64,000 nucleotides of DNA, from positions 72,456 through 136,455 of the forward strand of contig JAJTHB010000005.1 in assembly GCA_021299465.1 (NCBI GenBank), in the 5' to 3' direction. Each line of letters starts with the position of its first letter. The stretch's first letter is position 1. Under the pieces are notes generated by a model. The model worked only from the letters and a program-made list of their open reading frames with translations, made no database searches and was not told the DNA's origin. Origin of the DNA: Rickettsiales bacterium (lineage in GTDB: Bacteria; Pseudomonadota; Alphaproteobacteria; Rickettsiales; SXRF01). Positions 63,942-64,000 of the stretch are shown piece by piece. The translations under genes were made by a program, and so were the position numbers.

Positions 63942-64000
63942 TGACCTGTTGTCATCATATTGTCATGAAATCAGTCTTGAGTTTGGCGAAATGTTTACAT

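Overview
The window reads as a typical alphaproteobacterial chromosome: moderate GC, very tightly packed, about 65 protein genes plus two tRNA genes, with no insertion sequence, prophage, CRISPR array or rRNA operon visible. The clearest lineage markers are the run flgB-flgC-fliE-fliQ-fliR-flhB followed by a CckA-type histidine kinase, the recA-alaS neighbourhood, a HisZ-type HisG regulatory subunit, and an RNase E ending in a GWW motif. I cannot name a genus. A flagellated, free-living or predatory alphaproteobacterium fits better than a reduced endosymbiont.

Layout. 1-5553: start of the F0 ATP synthase operon (atpI-atpB-atpE, minus strand), a DsbA-like protein, a DUF721/DciA-like protein, rnhB, a Slt-type lytic transglycosylase and a family-4-like uracil-DNA glycosylase. 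5611-12216: ETF-ubiquinone oxidoreductase, a sulfotransferase-like protein, a TPR protein with ispE, and a second DsbA. 12273-20406: M48 protease and RNase E on the minus strand, divergent from an AMIN/amidase_3 amidase and PBP1A. 20403-25603: a prepilin fused to a seven-repeat FG-GAP propeller, prfB with its programmed frameshift, and mnmA. 25600-32095: a minus-strand signalling block of seven genes (tail-anchored pseudokinase, small membrane protein, alpha-carbonic anhydrase with an altered zinc site, soluble MCP-like protein, STAS, HATPase, REC-PP2C phosphatase). 32158-41399: purA, hisZ, pssA, psd, a shrunken isocitrate-dehydrogenase paralogue, alaS and recA. 41459-51224: ceramidase-like protein, a CckA kinase split in two at an A9 run, and divergent flagellar operons (flgBC-fliE-fliQR-flhB; csrA-flhX-fliO-fliP). 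51221-63884: NAD(P)HX dehydratase, a low-MW phosphatase, sbp, ogt, tRNA-Arg and tRNA-Val, a second prepilin-propeller fusion, ispH, zapE, panC, pyrE, a pterin-type glucosyltransferase convergent with a pyruvoyl-tetrahydropterin synthase, infC and thrS.

Systems most worth attention: (1) the carbonic anhydrase / MCP-like / partner-switch block with its adjacent pseudokinase, which looks like an uncharacterised cytoplasmic and envelope stress or CO2-linked signalling module; (2) the two-piece CckA, whose halves are joined by a dnaX-like A AAA AAG -1 slippery site; (3) two proteins that share a prepilin-type N-terminus and a common module but carry different beta-propellers, good candidates for secreted or pilus-associated adhesins; (4) a PTPS plus tetrahydrobiopterin-glucosyltransferase-like pair suggesting a pterin glycoside; (5) a 205-residue IDH paralogue that keeps both ends of the enzyme but lacks its centre.

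Genome architecture is extreme. Of nine convergent CDS pairs, six share a 4-bp stop overlap, two abut with no gap, and one has a 16-bp gap. Several gene starts given here are shorter than the longest possible ORF and were chosen from Shine-Dalgarno placement, signal peptides or family N-termini. Statements about families come from memory; no database search was run.
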